Shown here in pieces: positions 8,330 through 16,110 of a stretch of DNA of 64,000 bases. A model generated the notes under the pieces. The model was not told where the DNA came from, did not search any database, and saw nothing but the letters and a program-made list of their open reading frames with translations. This stretch comes from Sphingomonas oleivorans (lineage in GTDB: Bacteria > Pseudomonadota > Alphaproteobacteria > Sphingomonadales > Sphingomonadaceae), in contig NZ_NWBU01000006.1 of NCBI RefSeq assembly GCF_003050615.1, forward strand, positions 62,001 through 126,000. Reading direction: 5' to 3'. The position numbers were made by a program, and so were the translations under genes. Each line of letters starts with the position of its first letter. Positions within the stretch are counted from its first letter, which is position 1.

Positions 8330-9304
8330 ATGCAAGTGGAAGCGTCCATTGCCTTGAATGAACTCGATCCTCAAATCGCTGCTTTCATTGCGCAAATGGG
8401 AAAGGGATGGGCGCAGCATAAGGCGCTGGATACCGTATCGTTTCCCGAAGCGCGCCATATCGCCGAACAGGTTCGCGCGCCATGGATCCAGGGCGGGCCC
8501 CAAATGGCGCTTACGACAGAGCTCGCAATTCCTTTTGGCGAGGATACCATACCCGTTCGAATTCATCGGCCCATCAAAGATGCCGGCGCTCTGCCTGCCC
8601 TTGTCTATCTGCATGGGGGCGGCTGGACGATCTTCAGTATCAACACGCATGATCGCCTGATGCGCGAATATGCCTCGCGCGCCGGAATTTGCGTGATCGG
8701 CGTCGATTATTCGCTGTCGCCGGAAGTGCGGTTTCCGCGCGCGCTCGAGGAAACGATCGAAGTGGTCCGTTGGCTGCGGCGCCACGGCGGCGAACAGGGC
8801 ATCGATCCCGATCGGCTTGCAACGGGCGGCGATTCAGCCGGAGCAAATCTCGCCATTGCGACAGCAATTCATCTGCGCGACGCGGAGCAGCCGCAGGCGG
8901 TGAAGGCAATGCTGCTCAACTACGGCGCCTTCGACACGGATTGCCACAATGCGTCCTATGAGCGGTTTGGCGGACCCGCCTTCATGCTCGGCGGCCAGGA
9001 GATGGAAGATTTCTGGAAAAATTATCTTGGCGAGGATTTCGGCAAGCGCCTGCCTTTGGCCTGTCCGCTACATGCCGAGCTATCCGGGTTGCCGCCCGCA
9101 TTCCTGTGCATTCCGAATTGCGACGTGCTTCTCGACGAAAATCTGGAAATGGAAAAGCGGCTTCGCGCGGCAGGCGTGGACACAACAGCCAGGATCTATG
9201 AAGGCGCATCGCACAGTTTCTTGGAAGCCGTGTCGATCGCCGAGGTCGCCGACCGTGCCCTGAGCGAAGCCTCTGAATGGCTGGATGAAAGCTTGCGCCG
9301 TTAG
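8330..9304 (+). CDS. Alpha/beta hydrolase, hormone-sensitive-lipase (family IV) esterase
   Basis: A 324-residue cytoplasmic hydrolase. It shows the family IV oxyanion motif YLHGGGW, the nucleophile motif GGDSAGANLA, and a C-terminal Asp/His pair (CDVLLDENLEM and EGASHSFLE), completing a Ser-Asp-His triad. It is of full length for this family, whose members cleave short acyl esters. It stands alone between decayed transposase remnants: the IS701-like one ends about 250 bases upstream and an IS3-like scrap begins about 28 bases downstream. It may have arrived with mobile DNA. The start at 8330 (ATGCAAGTGG) follows a GAAGGGA ribosome site. Confidence 0.88.
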   Translation: MQVEASIALNELDPQIAAFIAQMGKGWAQHKALDTVSFPEARHIAEQVRAPWIQGGPQMALTTELAIPFGEDTIPVRIHRPIKDAGALPALVYLHGGGWTIFSINTHDRLMREYASRAGICVIGVDYSLSPEVRFPRALEETIEVVRWLRRHGGEQGIDPDRLATGGDSAGANLAIATAIHLRDAEQPQAVKAMLLNYGAFDTDCHNASYERFGGPAFMLGGQEMEDFWKNYLGEDFGKRLPLACPLHAELSGLPPAFLCIPNCDVLLDENLEMEKRLRAAGVDTTARIYEGASHSFLEAVSIAEVADRALSEASEWLDESLRR

Positions 9305-9331
9305 GGCCTGTTTGAGGACGGGGCGGCTGAG

Positions 9332-9421
9332 GCCGGCTCGCATTATAGTATAGTCCTGCCGCCGGGTTTCGATCAGCCGCTGCGCCTTCGCGTTCGTGGC
9401 GAACCCGTGCAGGTCGAGTGT
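9332..9421 (-). pseudogene. Scrap of an IS3-family transposase C-terminus
   Basis: The minus strand encodes LDLHGFATNAKAQRLIE followed by RRQDY. This matches the C-terminal IS3 pattern seen intact at 35.6 kb in this window (LNLHWFASIAEAQRLIE then RRDYNESRPH). Only about 30 residues are recognisable and the text after them diverges. It is too short to be functional and marks an old insertion or rearrangement between the esterase and the dioxygenase. Confidence 0.45.
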
Positions 9422-9431
9422 AACCGCGTGC

Positions 9432-9470
9432 GATTGCCATTCCGGAACGAACCCTCCCGGAATGGCAATC
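9432..9470. repeat. Perfect 14-bp inverted repeat upstream of the dioxygenase
   Basis: Arms GATTGCCATTCCGG (9432-9445) and its exact complement (9457-9470) flank an 11-base loop, 118 bases before the dioxygenase start at 9589. No T-run follows, so a simple terminator is unlikely on the plus strand. It could be an operator for a dimeric regulator, an mRNA hairpin, or debris of a mobile element given the IS3 scrap next to it. Confidence 0.6.
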
Positions 9471-9588
9471 ATAACGGACGGCAGGGCGCCCGGCGGAAAC
9501 TCTTTCTGCAATGCCGGACAAGATCGGTGCTGCGAACGGCATTAGCGTGCCGATGCTGCTCGCTTCCCGATTGCGAAAGGAATGCCTC

Positions 9589-10668
9589 ATGCCGGTGCTC
9601 GCTTCCCTCCCTCCGGTCACGACCGCGGCGGCGTGGCGCGGCGATCGTCTGAGCGAGAGCGAGGAATGGATCTATCGCCTATCCGAGGCGCAGGTCGCCG
9701 AGCTGGAGGGGCTGGGCCGGCGCTTCGTCGAGGCGGACCCGGACCTGCGGAGCGTGACCGCGGACGAATATCCGCTGATCGAATGTGCCGAGGCGGTCGC
9801 GTGCTGGGGCAGGGACGTCGATTATGGGCGGGGCTTCGTGCTGGTGCGGGGGCTGCGTACGCATCTCTATTCGGACGCGCTGTCGGCGGCGATCTATTAC
9901 ATCCTCGGGCTGCACATGGGCGATCCCATTCGCCAGAATGAGATGGGCGACCTGATCGACCATGTCTATGCGACATCGGATAAGACGATGGACGATCCGA
10001 CCGCGCTGTCGTCGAAAGTGCGCGACAAGCTCGTCTATCATTCCGACAGTTCGGACGTGGTGGCGCTGATGTGCCTGCGCCCGGCCAAGGCAGGGGGCGC
10101 ATCGTGCCTCGTCTCGGGTGCGGAGATCTATAACGAGATCCTGCGCCGGCGTCCGGACCTCGCGCCGCTGCTGCTGGAGCCCTTCCACTGGGACTGGCGG
10201 CGGCAGGACCATAATGCACCCGCCGACACCTATCAGTCGCCGATCGTCAGCATGGTCGACGGTGTGTTCAGCATGTATGCCGGCTCGCTCTACATCCTGA
10301 CGGCGCAGGAATATCCGGGCGTGCCGCAGCTCACCGCCGATCAGATCGAGGTGCTGCGGCTGTTCGACGAGATTACCTATGAGCCCGGCATGGCGATCGA
10401 GATGGATTTCCGCCCCGGCGATATCCAGTGGCTTTCCAATTATGCCGCGCTGCATGCGCGGACGGCGTTCACCGACTATCCCGAGCCGCAGCGCAGGCGG
10501 CATCTGCTGCGTCTATGGCTGAGCCGGCAGTCGGGGCGGCCGGTGGTGCCGGGCTTCGGCAAGAACGGCGTGGTGCAGCATCGCGCCGCGCCGCGGGACG
10601 GCGGGGCGGAGCATCCTGAGGGACATTTTGATATTCTGTCCGTGTCGGTGCCGCGGCTGATTTCCTGA
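9589..10668 (+). CDS. TauD/TfdA-family Fe(II)/2-oxoglutarate-type dioxygenase
   Basis: A 359-residue enzyme with a TauD fold. The iron site is the HSD motif (His151, Asp153 from the 9589 start, YHSDSSDVV) with a distal His near 289 (NYAALHARTAF), then an Arg-rich segment (RRRHLLRLWL) that usually binds the co-substrate carboxylate. These enzymes hydroxylate or oxidatively cleave small organic acids. The start at 9589 (MPVLASL) follows an AAAGGA site; an upstream in-frame ATG at 9511 would add 26 residues of poor family fit. It faces the SDR gene tail-to-tail. The substrate is unknown. Confidence 0.82.
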   Translation: MPVLASLPPVTTAAAWRGDRLSESEEWIYRLSEAQVAELEGLGRRFVEADPDLRSVTADEYPLIECAEAVACWGRDVDYGRGFVLVRGLRTHLYSDALSAAIYYILGLHMGDPIRQNEMGDLIDHVYATSDKTMDDPTALSSKVRDKLVYHSDSSDVVALMCLRPAKAGGASCLVSGAEIYNEILRRRPDLAPLLLEPFHWDWRRQDHNAPADTYQSPIVSMVDGVFSMYAGSLYILTAQEYPGVPQLTADQIEVLRLFDEITYEPGMAIEMDFRPGDIQWLSNYAALHARTAFTDYPEPQRRRHLLRLWLSRQSGRPVVPGFGKNGVVQHRAAPRDGGAEHPEGHFDILSVSVPRLIS

Positions 10669-10680
10669 GCGGTGCGCAAG

Positions 10681-10697
10681 ACGGGCCAAGCGCCCGT
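10681..10697. terminator. Short hairpin between convergent genes, candidate bidirectional terminator
   Basis: ACGGGC and GCCCGT form a 6-bp GC-rich stem with a 5-base loop in the 36-base gap between the dioxygenase stop (10668) and the SDR stop (10705). There is no U-tract. The position suits a shared terminator, but the stem is short. Confidence 0.4.
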
Positions 10698-10704
10698 TCG
10701 CGCG

Positions 10705-11535
10705 TCAGTCCGGAAAGGCGGTCGAGAGCGACAGCGCGGACCAGCGGTCCATCTCGGCCATCACCAGATCGAAATGCTCGCGGCTATGGCGCAGCGCATC
10801 CTCGCCCAGGAACAAGTGGACGGGCGGTTCGGGGGCATCGAGCGCGTCGAGGATCGCGGCGGCGGCGCGGGCGGGATCGCCACGCTCCTGACCGCGCGAC
10901 GCGGCGAGGATGCGCTTCGAATTTCGCGCGCCATCGTCATAGTCGGGGATGGTGCGCGCGGCTTCGGCGAGCGCGGGGCCGGCGAAGCCGGTGCGGAAGC
11001 CGCCGGGCGCGACATTGGTGACGCGGATGCCGAGCGGCGCAACTTCCTGCGCAAGCGTCTGGCCGATGCACTCCATCGCATATTTGCTGGCGCCATAGAT
11101 GGCGGTCCCCGCCCAGGGCGCGAAGCCGCTCATCGAGGTGATGTTCACGATATGGCCGGCGCGGCGCGCGCGCATCGCTGGAAGCACCGCCTGGATCATG
11201 GCGATCGGGCCGAACAGGTTGACCTCGAAGAGCGCGCGCGCCTGATCGAGATCGGTCTCCTCGATCGCGCCGACCAGGCCATAGCCGGCATTGTTGACCA
11301 GCCGGTCGATCGTGCCGAGCGCATCCTGGGCGACGACGACCGTGTGAGCGGCCGCGCCGGGCTCGGCAAGGTCGAGGAAGAGGCCGGTGGCGCGGCCGGG
11401 CGCCAGCGCCTCGAAGGCGAGGCGATCCGCCTCGCGACGCGTGGTGCCCACCACCCGGTCGCCGCGGTCGAGCGCCGCGCTCGCCAGCGCCCGGCCGAGG
11501 CCGCCGCTTACCCCCGTAATCAGCCAGTTGGTCAA
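10705..11535 (-). CDS. SDR-family NAD(P)-dependent oxidoreductase
   Basis: A 276-residue classical short-chain dehydrogenase. The N-terminus has the cofactor motif TGVSGGLGRAL, then a NNAGYG motif, the catalytic serine area (NITSMSGF) and YGASKYAME with the Tyr-X3-Lys pair. It reduces a carbonyl or oxidises an alcohol with NAD(P). It lies tail-to-tail with the dioxygenase and head-to-head with the kinase gene (gap of 168 bases), so it may share a regulatory region with the kinase. The substrate is not evident. Confidence 0.88.
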   Translation of the reverse strand: MTNWLITGVSGGLGRALASAALDRGDRVVGTTRREADRLAFEALAPGRATGLFLDLAEPGAAAHTVVVAQDALGTIDRLVNNAGYGLVGAIEETDLDQARALFEVNLFGPIAMIQAVLPAMRARRAGHIVNITSMSGFAPWAGTAIYGASKYAMECIGQTLAQEVAPLGIRVTNVAPGGFRTGFAGPALAEAARTIPDYDDGARNSKRILAASRGQERGDPARAAAAILDALDAPEPPVHLFLGEDALRHSREHFDLVMAEMDRWSALSLSTAFPD

Positions 11536-11703
11536 CTATGTCCCCCCGATGCGCAATGGGGTGTAGGATAAGAGACGCGGATAGGCCCGCTCTTGCCGGA
11601 GGTGGCCACAAAAGTTGGCGCGCCGCGCATCTGGCCGGATCGAGCTTGCGGGCGGGCGTCCGGCCATGCTCGTCTTGGCTCCTTGCGGAATAGGGGGAGC
11701 GCG

Positions 11704-12660
11704 ATGGCGATCCAGATTCTCGGTTCCATCAATATCGACCTCATCGCCTCCGTTGCGGCGCTGCCCCGGCCGGGTGAGACGGTTCTTGCCCATGAGACGG
11801 TGCGCCTGCCGGGCGGCAAGGGCGCGAACCAGGCGGTGGCGGCGGCGCGCATGGGGGGCTCGGCCGCGATGTTGGCCGCCGTGGGGCGGGATGAGGCCGG
11901 CGGCTGGATGATCGGAAATTTGCGGGCCGAAGGGGTGGACGTATCCGGCGTGCAGGCCTTGGACGAGGTGGCGACGGGCACCGCCTTCATCGCCGTCGAT
12001 GCATCGGCGGAGAACCAGATCATCGTGGCGGCAGGGGCGAATGCGCGGATCGAGCCGCGGCTCCTGCTGCCGCCGGCCGTCGACACGCGGGTGCTGCTCG
12101 CGCAGCTCGAGGTGCCGGTCGCCACAATATTGGCATTCTTCACGGCGGCCGGGGCGAAAGGCCGGTGCCGGCTCCTGAATGCCGCGCCGGCGCTGCCCGA
12201 GGCAGCCGCCCTGTTCGCCGAGACCGATATATTGGTCGTGAACCAGCATGAGCTGGTGCATTATCTGGGCCGCTCGCACGCTCCGGCGGGACCGGAGGAG
12301 GCGCTTGCCGCGCGGGCGTTGCTCACCGCCCCGGATCAGGTGGTGGTGGTGACGCTCGGCGCCGGGGGCGCGGTGGCGGTGCGCATCGACGGGCATTTCC
12401 ATGCGCCGGCCGTGCCGGTGGTGCCGGTCGACACGATCGGGGCCGGAGACTGTTTCGTCGGCGCGCTCGCGGCGCTGCTCGACGAGGGGCGGTCGGTGGA
12501 GGCGGCGCTCCCGGTCGCCAACGTTGCCGCGGCGTTGTGCACGCTGGCGCGAGGGGCGGCGCCGGCGATGCCGCGGCGCGCGGCGGTCGAGGCCTTTCTC
12601 GACGGCGCAACAGAACATGCGCGCACGATCAAGAAGCGGGAAGGAGCCGCGATAAGCTGA
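11704..12660 (+). CDS. PfkB-family carbohydrate kinase, ribokinase-like
   Basis: A 318-residue kinase with the two PfkB signatures: GSINIDLIASVAALPRPGET with LPGGKGANQAVAAARMGG at the N-terminus, and VDTIGAGDCFVGALAALL near the C-terminus, where the Asp is the catalytic base. This matches ribokinase, which phosphorylates D-ribose at C5. Some residues around the sugar site differ among nucleoside and ketose kinases, so specificity is not certain. The ATG at 11704 follows a GGGGGAG site. No ribose transporter or nucleosidase lies beside it. The RutA/RutB-like genes that follow hint at nucleoside breakdown, but that is speculative. Confidence 0.85.
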   Translation: MAIQILGSINIDLIASVAALPRPGETVLAHETVRLPGGKGANQAVAAARMGGSAAMLAAVGRDEAGGWMIGNLRAEGVDVSGVQALDEVATGTAFIAVDASAENQIIVAAGANARIEPRLLLPPAVDTRVLLAQLEVPVATILAFFTAAGAKGRCRLLNAAPALPEAAALFAETDILVVNQHELVHYLGRSHAPAGPEEALAARALLTAPDQVVVVTLGAGGAVAVRIDGHFHAPAVPVVPVDTIGAGDCFVGALAALLDEGRSVEAALPVANVAAALCTLARGAAPAMPRRAAVEAFLDGATEHARTIKKREGAAIS

Positions 12661-12670
12661 CCGGACTAGA

Positions 12671-12714
12671 GCATTTTCAAGTCGGGCGGAATCGCCTGGC
12701 GGCTCGGAAAATGC
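12671..12714. repeat. Hairpin-forming intergenic repeat (GCATTTTC arms)
   Basis: Arms GCATTTTC (12671-12678) and GAAAATGC (12707-12714) enclose a 28-base GC-rich loop, just after the kinase stop. This resembles the small dispersed palindromic repeats common between genes in alphaproteobacterial genomes. It is the left part of a composite with the palindrome at 12734. Confidence 0.55.
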
Positions 12715-12733
12715 GGGAAACAAAGGGGAATTG

Positions 12734-12769
12734 GAGCATGTTGTGATTAGATCTAATCACAACATGCTC
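12734..12769. repeat. 36-bp perfect palindrome
   Basis: Bases 12734 to 12769 read identically on both strands; each half begins GAGCATGTTGTGATTAGA. The palindrome has no loop, so it can form a cruciform in DNA or an 18-bp stem in RNA. It lies 20 bases before the RutA-like start at 12790. It fits alphaproteobacterial dispersed palindromic repeats (AGAGCAT...ATGCTCT type), and could act as a terminator for the kinase or as a binding site for the next operon. Confidence 0.75.
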
Positions 12770-12789
12770 TAGAGCGGGGTTTGCTGGCG

Positions 12790-13917
12790 ATGACGACCGA
12801 GTTCGAACCGACGCCTTTCGGTCTGCCTTCGGATGGAGGCGGCAAGGATCTGGGCGTGTTCATGCCGATGGCCAATGGTGGCTGGATCCTGTCCAAGAAT
12901 GCGCCGCCCCTCGATGGTTCCTATGCGTATAACCGCAAGGTCGCGTTGCTCGCCGAGGAGGCGGGGCTCGACTTCATCATGTCGATGGCGAAATATCGCG
13001 GCTATGGTGGCGAGACGCATCACTGGGAAAATACGCTCGATCCTACCGCAATGATGTCCGCGCTGGCCGAGGCGACCAGCCGGGTGAAGGTGTGGACTAC
13101 CGTCCATACCATCCTCCAGAACCCTGCCGTCGTCGCCAAGATGATCGCGACGCTCGATCAGATCAGCAACGGCCGTGCCGGGCTGAATGTGGTGACGGGC
13201 GCCTATAAGGGCGAATTTTCGCAGATGGGCGCCTGGCCCGAGGGGATCGATCACGATGCCCGCTATGATCTCGCCTATGAGTGGATCCGGGCGATCAAGG
13301 CGCTGTGGACCGAAAAGTCGGTGACCATGCACGGCCAATATTTCACGCTGGACGACTGCATGTCCGATCCCAAGCCCTCGACGCGGCCGTTCCTGGTGTG
13401 CGCAGGGACGTCGAAGAAGGGGATGCGCTTCACCTCCGAGGAGATGGACGCGATTTTCCTGTCGGGCGGCGACCCCAAGGAACTGGCCGAGGCGAGCCGG
13501 CGGGCCAAGGACGACGCCGCCGAGCTGGGCCGCACCGTGCGCACCTATTCGATGATGACGGTGGTGTTCGGCGAGACCGACGCCGCAGCGCAGGCCACCG
13601 CCGAGCATTTCCGCGCCGGGCTCGACGAGGAGGCGCTCAAGGGCATGATGCGCGCCTATGGCTTTCTCGACAGCGAGATCGGCAAGGAGAATGCCTTCGT
13701 CGCCAAGAGCCGATCGACCTTCATGGCGCCGCATGTGCTCGGCACGCCGGCGACGGTGGTCGAGCAGCTGGGCGAGCTGTTCGAGGTTTCGGGCATCGAT
13801 GGGCTGATGCTGATCTTCCCGGACTATATCGCCGGGCTGCCGATCTTCGGACAGGAAGTGTTGCCGGCGCTGCGCGCGCGCTTTCCTTCCAGGCTGCAGG
13901 TCGCCGCGCATGCCTGA
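12790..13917 (+). CDS. LLM-class flavin-dependent monooxygenase, RutA-like
   Basis: A 375-residue bacterial-luciferase-fold enzyme closely matching pyrimidine monooxygenase RutA in order of motifs: GVFMPMANGGWILS at the N-terminus, FIMSMAKYRGYGG, ATLDQISNGRAGLNVVTG, DYIAGLPIFGQEV at the end. RutA uses reduced FMN and oxygen to open the uracil ring by cleaving an amide C-N bond; relatives do this to other amides and heterocycles. The reduced flavin must come from a reductase encoded elsewhere, since no RutF-like gene is visible here. It overlaps the amidohydrolase by 8 bases. A TTG at 12781 is a less likely start. Confidence 0.88.
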   Translation: MTTEFEPTPFGLPSDGGGKDLGVFMPMANGGWILSKNAPPLDGSYAYNRKVALLAEEAGLDFIMSMAKYRGYGGETHHWENTLDPTAMMSALAEATSRVKVWTTVHTILQNPAVVAKMIATLDQISNGRAGLNVVTGAYKGEFSQMGAWPEGIDHDARYDLAYEWIRAIKALWTEKSVTMHGQYFTLDDCMSDPKPSTRPFLVCAGTSKKGMRFTSEEMDAIFLSGGDPKELAEASRRAKDDAAELGRTVRTYSMMTVVFGETDAAAQATAEHFRAGLDEEALKGMMRAYGFLDSEIGKENAFVAKSRSTFMAPHVLGTPATVVEQLGELFEVSGIDGLMLIFPDYIAGLPIFGQEVLPALRARFPSRLQVAAHA

Positions 13918-14560
13918 AGTGGCGGAGCTGCCGCATGTCGCGGCACCGGCGCTGGCGGAGATGCTGCCGCCCGAGCGGAGCGCGCTGGTGGTGATCGACA
14001 TCCAGACCGACTTTGCGGCGCCCTTCGGGCTGCTGGGGCAGGTCGGCGCAGATATGGCGACGGTGGAGCCGGCGATCGACCGGATCGAAAGGCTGATTGT
14101 GGCTGCCCGGGGCGCGGGGGCGACGGTGGCATTCATGCGCGTCGTCACCCGCGAGGAGACCGACTCCCGGGCGCTCAAGACGCTGATGCAGCGGCGCGGC
14201 ATGCCCGGCGGCGAGGCGATCTGCCGCGCCGAGGGCGGGGGGGCGGATTATTATCGTGTGATGCCGGAACCGGGCGACATCGAGATCGAGAAGCTGATGT
14301 TCAACGGCTTCCACGGCACCGATCTCGACCAACAGTTGCGCGCGCGCGGGATCGACACGCTCGTCCTTACCGGGATCAGCACCGATTGCTGCGTCGATGC
14401 GACGGCGCGCGACGCCTTCCATCGCGACTATCATGTGTTCGTCGTGTCGGATGCCTGCGCCGCCTATGAGCCCGATCTGCACAGCGGCACGCTCAACGTG
14501 CTGGCGAAGAACTGCGCGCTGCTCGTCACGGCCGATGCGGTCGAGGCGGTCTGGGCGTGA
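13910..14560 (+). CDS. Isochorismatase-fold cysteine amidohydrolase (RutB/biuret hydrolase-like)
   Basis: A 216-residue hydrolase with the full catalytic triad of the family: Asp in VVIDIQTDF, Lys in IEIEKLMFNGF, and Cys in GISTDCCVDATARDAF. Relatives hydrolyse ureidoacrylate (RutB), biuret or N-carbamoyl compounds, which are direct products of ring opening by RutA-like enzymes. The 8-base overlap with the RutA-like gene makes translational coupling likely, so the two probably act in sequence: monooxygenase opens an amide ring, this enzyme removes a carbamoyl or ureido group. Exact substrate not determined. Confidence 0.85.
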   Translation: MPEVAELPHVAAPALAEMLPPERSALVVIDIQTDFAAPFGLLGQVGADMATVEPAIDRIERLIVAARGAGATVAFMRVVTREETDSRALKTLMQRRGMPGGEAICRAEGGGADYYRVMPEPGDIEIEKLMFNGFHGTDLDQQLRARGIDTLVLTGISTDCCVDATARDAFHRDYHVFVVSDACAAYEPDLHSGTLNVLAKNCALLVTADAVEAVWA

Positions 14561-14664
14561 AGCTGGGCGTCGTCACCTTTTTCGCGCAGAATATCGATGC
14601 GCCGGCGCTGCCCGGTGCCGTCGCGGTCGACATGGAAGGGGCGCTCGTTTCGCAACATGGCTGA
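14557..14664 (+). CDS. Possible 35-residue small protein coupled between two catabolic genes
   Basis: A GTG-initiated frame starts inside the stop of the amidohydrolase (GTGA) and ends overlapping the M20 gene start (ATGGCTGA). It reads MKLGVVTFFAQNID...LVSQHG with no recognisable family. Its exact stop/start overlap at both ends is the usual sign of translational coupling and would fill the 96-base gap. It may equally be a chance frame. No independent evidence of translation is visible. Confidence 0.25.
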   Translation: MKLGVVTFFAQNIDAPALPGAVAVDMEGALVSQHG

Positions 14665-16060
14665 TCTTCCCGAGCCCTTCCCGCAGGCGGCCATGCCTGC
14701 CTTCGCCCATCCTTCCGCCGCGCCCTATGCGATCGGCGCCGAGGAGCGTGACGCGATCGCCGCCGCGATCGATCAGGACGAGCTGGTCGAGCTGGCGCTG
14801 ACGCTGGGAAACATCCCCAGTCCGTCGCGCAGCGAGGCGGCGGCGGCCAGCTTCGTGTTCGACTGGATGGCGCATGAGGGCTTCCGCCCGCGCCGCGTAG
14901 GCGCCACGCCCGATCGGCCCAACATCGTCGGCGAATATGGCGGCGCCGGCACCGGCGCGAACCTGCTGTTCACCGCGCATCTCGATACCGAGAGCCCGAG
15001 CGGCATGCCTGAGCAGGACGCATTCCGCTATCGCGCCTCGACGCTTGCCGATCCCGAATGGACGAAGTGCTGGCTGGAGGATGGGCAACTCCGCGGCTAT
15101 CCGATCTCGAACGACCGGGGGCCGATGGCGTGTTTCCTGATCGCGACCAAGGCGCTGCGCCGCGCCGGGATCGGCCTTGCCGGCAAGACCTGGCTCACGG
15201 CATGTCCGGGCGAAATCGGGCCCGAGCCGATCGAGGAGTTCGCCGGTGTCGGGTTCCTCGGCAAGGATATCGGGGCGCATTATCTGTTTCACCATGGCGG
15301 AGTGGCGCCCGATTATGCGATCGCGGCGGAAGGGACCGATTTCGGCCTGACCTGGCAGGGCTGCGGCTATGCCCTGTTCCGCATCCGCATTTACGGGCGC
15401 GGCCTGTTCACGCCGGTCCTCGATACGCCCGAGGCTGCGACGGAGCATCCCAATCCGATCTATCGACTGGGGCCGGTCATCGACGCGATCCATCGCTGGA
15501 GCCGGCAATGGGAGCGCGACAGCGTGTATGAGCGGGCGGGCGGGCTTTCGCAGCCCAAGGTGCAGCTCGCCTCGGTGCGCGGCGGCATTCCGTTCGATTT
15601 CGGCGCGGGCACGGAAGTCTGTGCGCTCTATCTGGATGTGACGCTCGGGCCGCAGCAGAAGGCGGCCGACGCCTATCACGGCATCGTCGCGGCGATGCGC
15701 GGCGTCGATCTGGAAGGCTTCGATGTCGAGCCGGTGGTCGTGCGGCATGGCTTCGAGGCCGAAGCGGCCCAGGTCGCTCCGCTGGCCGGTGCGGTGGACG
15801 CGGCGACGCGGCTTGCGCGCGGAGCAGCCGTCGAACGGGCGCATCCGGTCTATTCGAGCATGTGGCGCGACCATAATGTCTTCAACATGCATCGGATTCC
15901 GGCGATTACCACCGGCATGCCGCGCTGGCGCCCGACGCCCGAAGACATGGCCTCCAGCGCGCTGATCTATGCGCTCACCATGCTCGCGGTCTGCGGGCGC
16001 GGGCCGGTGGAGCAGCGCGGGCAGGGCGCCTCGACGGTCTATGGCGACGCCCCATTTTGA
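14657..16060 (+). CDS. M20-family zinc amidohydrolase/peptidase
   Basis: A 467-residue metallohydrolase. The first metal-site motif is FTAHLDTESP (His and Asp), the catalytic glutamate region is CPGEIGPEPIEEF, and a C-terminal His lies in SSMWRDHNVFN. Family members are peptidases, acetylornithine or succinyl-diaminopimelate deacylases, and N-carbamoyl amino-acid hydrolases. In this operon it may hydrolyse an amide left after ring opening and decarbamoylation. The ATG at 14657 gives the natural N-terminus MADLPEPF; its ribosome site is weak, so it may rely on coupling with the preceding frame. Confidence 0.85.
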   Translation: MADLPEPFPQAAMPAFAHPSAAPYAIGAEERDAIAAAIDQDELVELALTLGNIPSPSRSEAAAASFVFDWMAHEGFRPRRVGATPDRPNIVGEYGGAGTGANLLFTAHLDTESPSGMPEQDAFRYRASTLADPEWTKCWLEDGQLRGYPISNDRGPMACFLIATKALRRAGIGLAGKTWLTACPGEIGPEPIEEFAGVGFLGKDIGAHYLFHHGGVAPDYAIAAEGTDFGLTWQGCGYALFRIRIYGRGLFTPVLDTPEAATEHPNPIYRLGPVIDAIHRWSRQWERDSVYERAGGLSQPKVQLASVRGGIPFDFGAGTEVCALYLDVTLGPQQKAADAYHGIVAAMRGVDLEGFDVEPVVVRHGFEAEAAQVAPLAGAVDAATRLARGAAVERAHPVYSSMWRDHNVFNMHRIPAITTGMPRWRPTPEDMASSALIYALTMLAVCGRGPVEQRGQGASTVYGDAPF

Positions 16061-16110
16061 GACGGGCCATTATATCCGAATTGACGGCTTTCGTTACGCT
16101 CGCCTAGCCT

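Noticed and set aside
11536-12723. Minus-strand frame of 395 codons
   Set aside because: Shadow of the ribokinase-like gene, which has both PfkB signatures.
14573-15892. Minus-strand frame of 439 codons
   Set aside because: Shadow of the M20 hydrolase gene.
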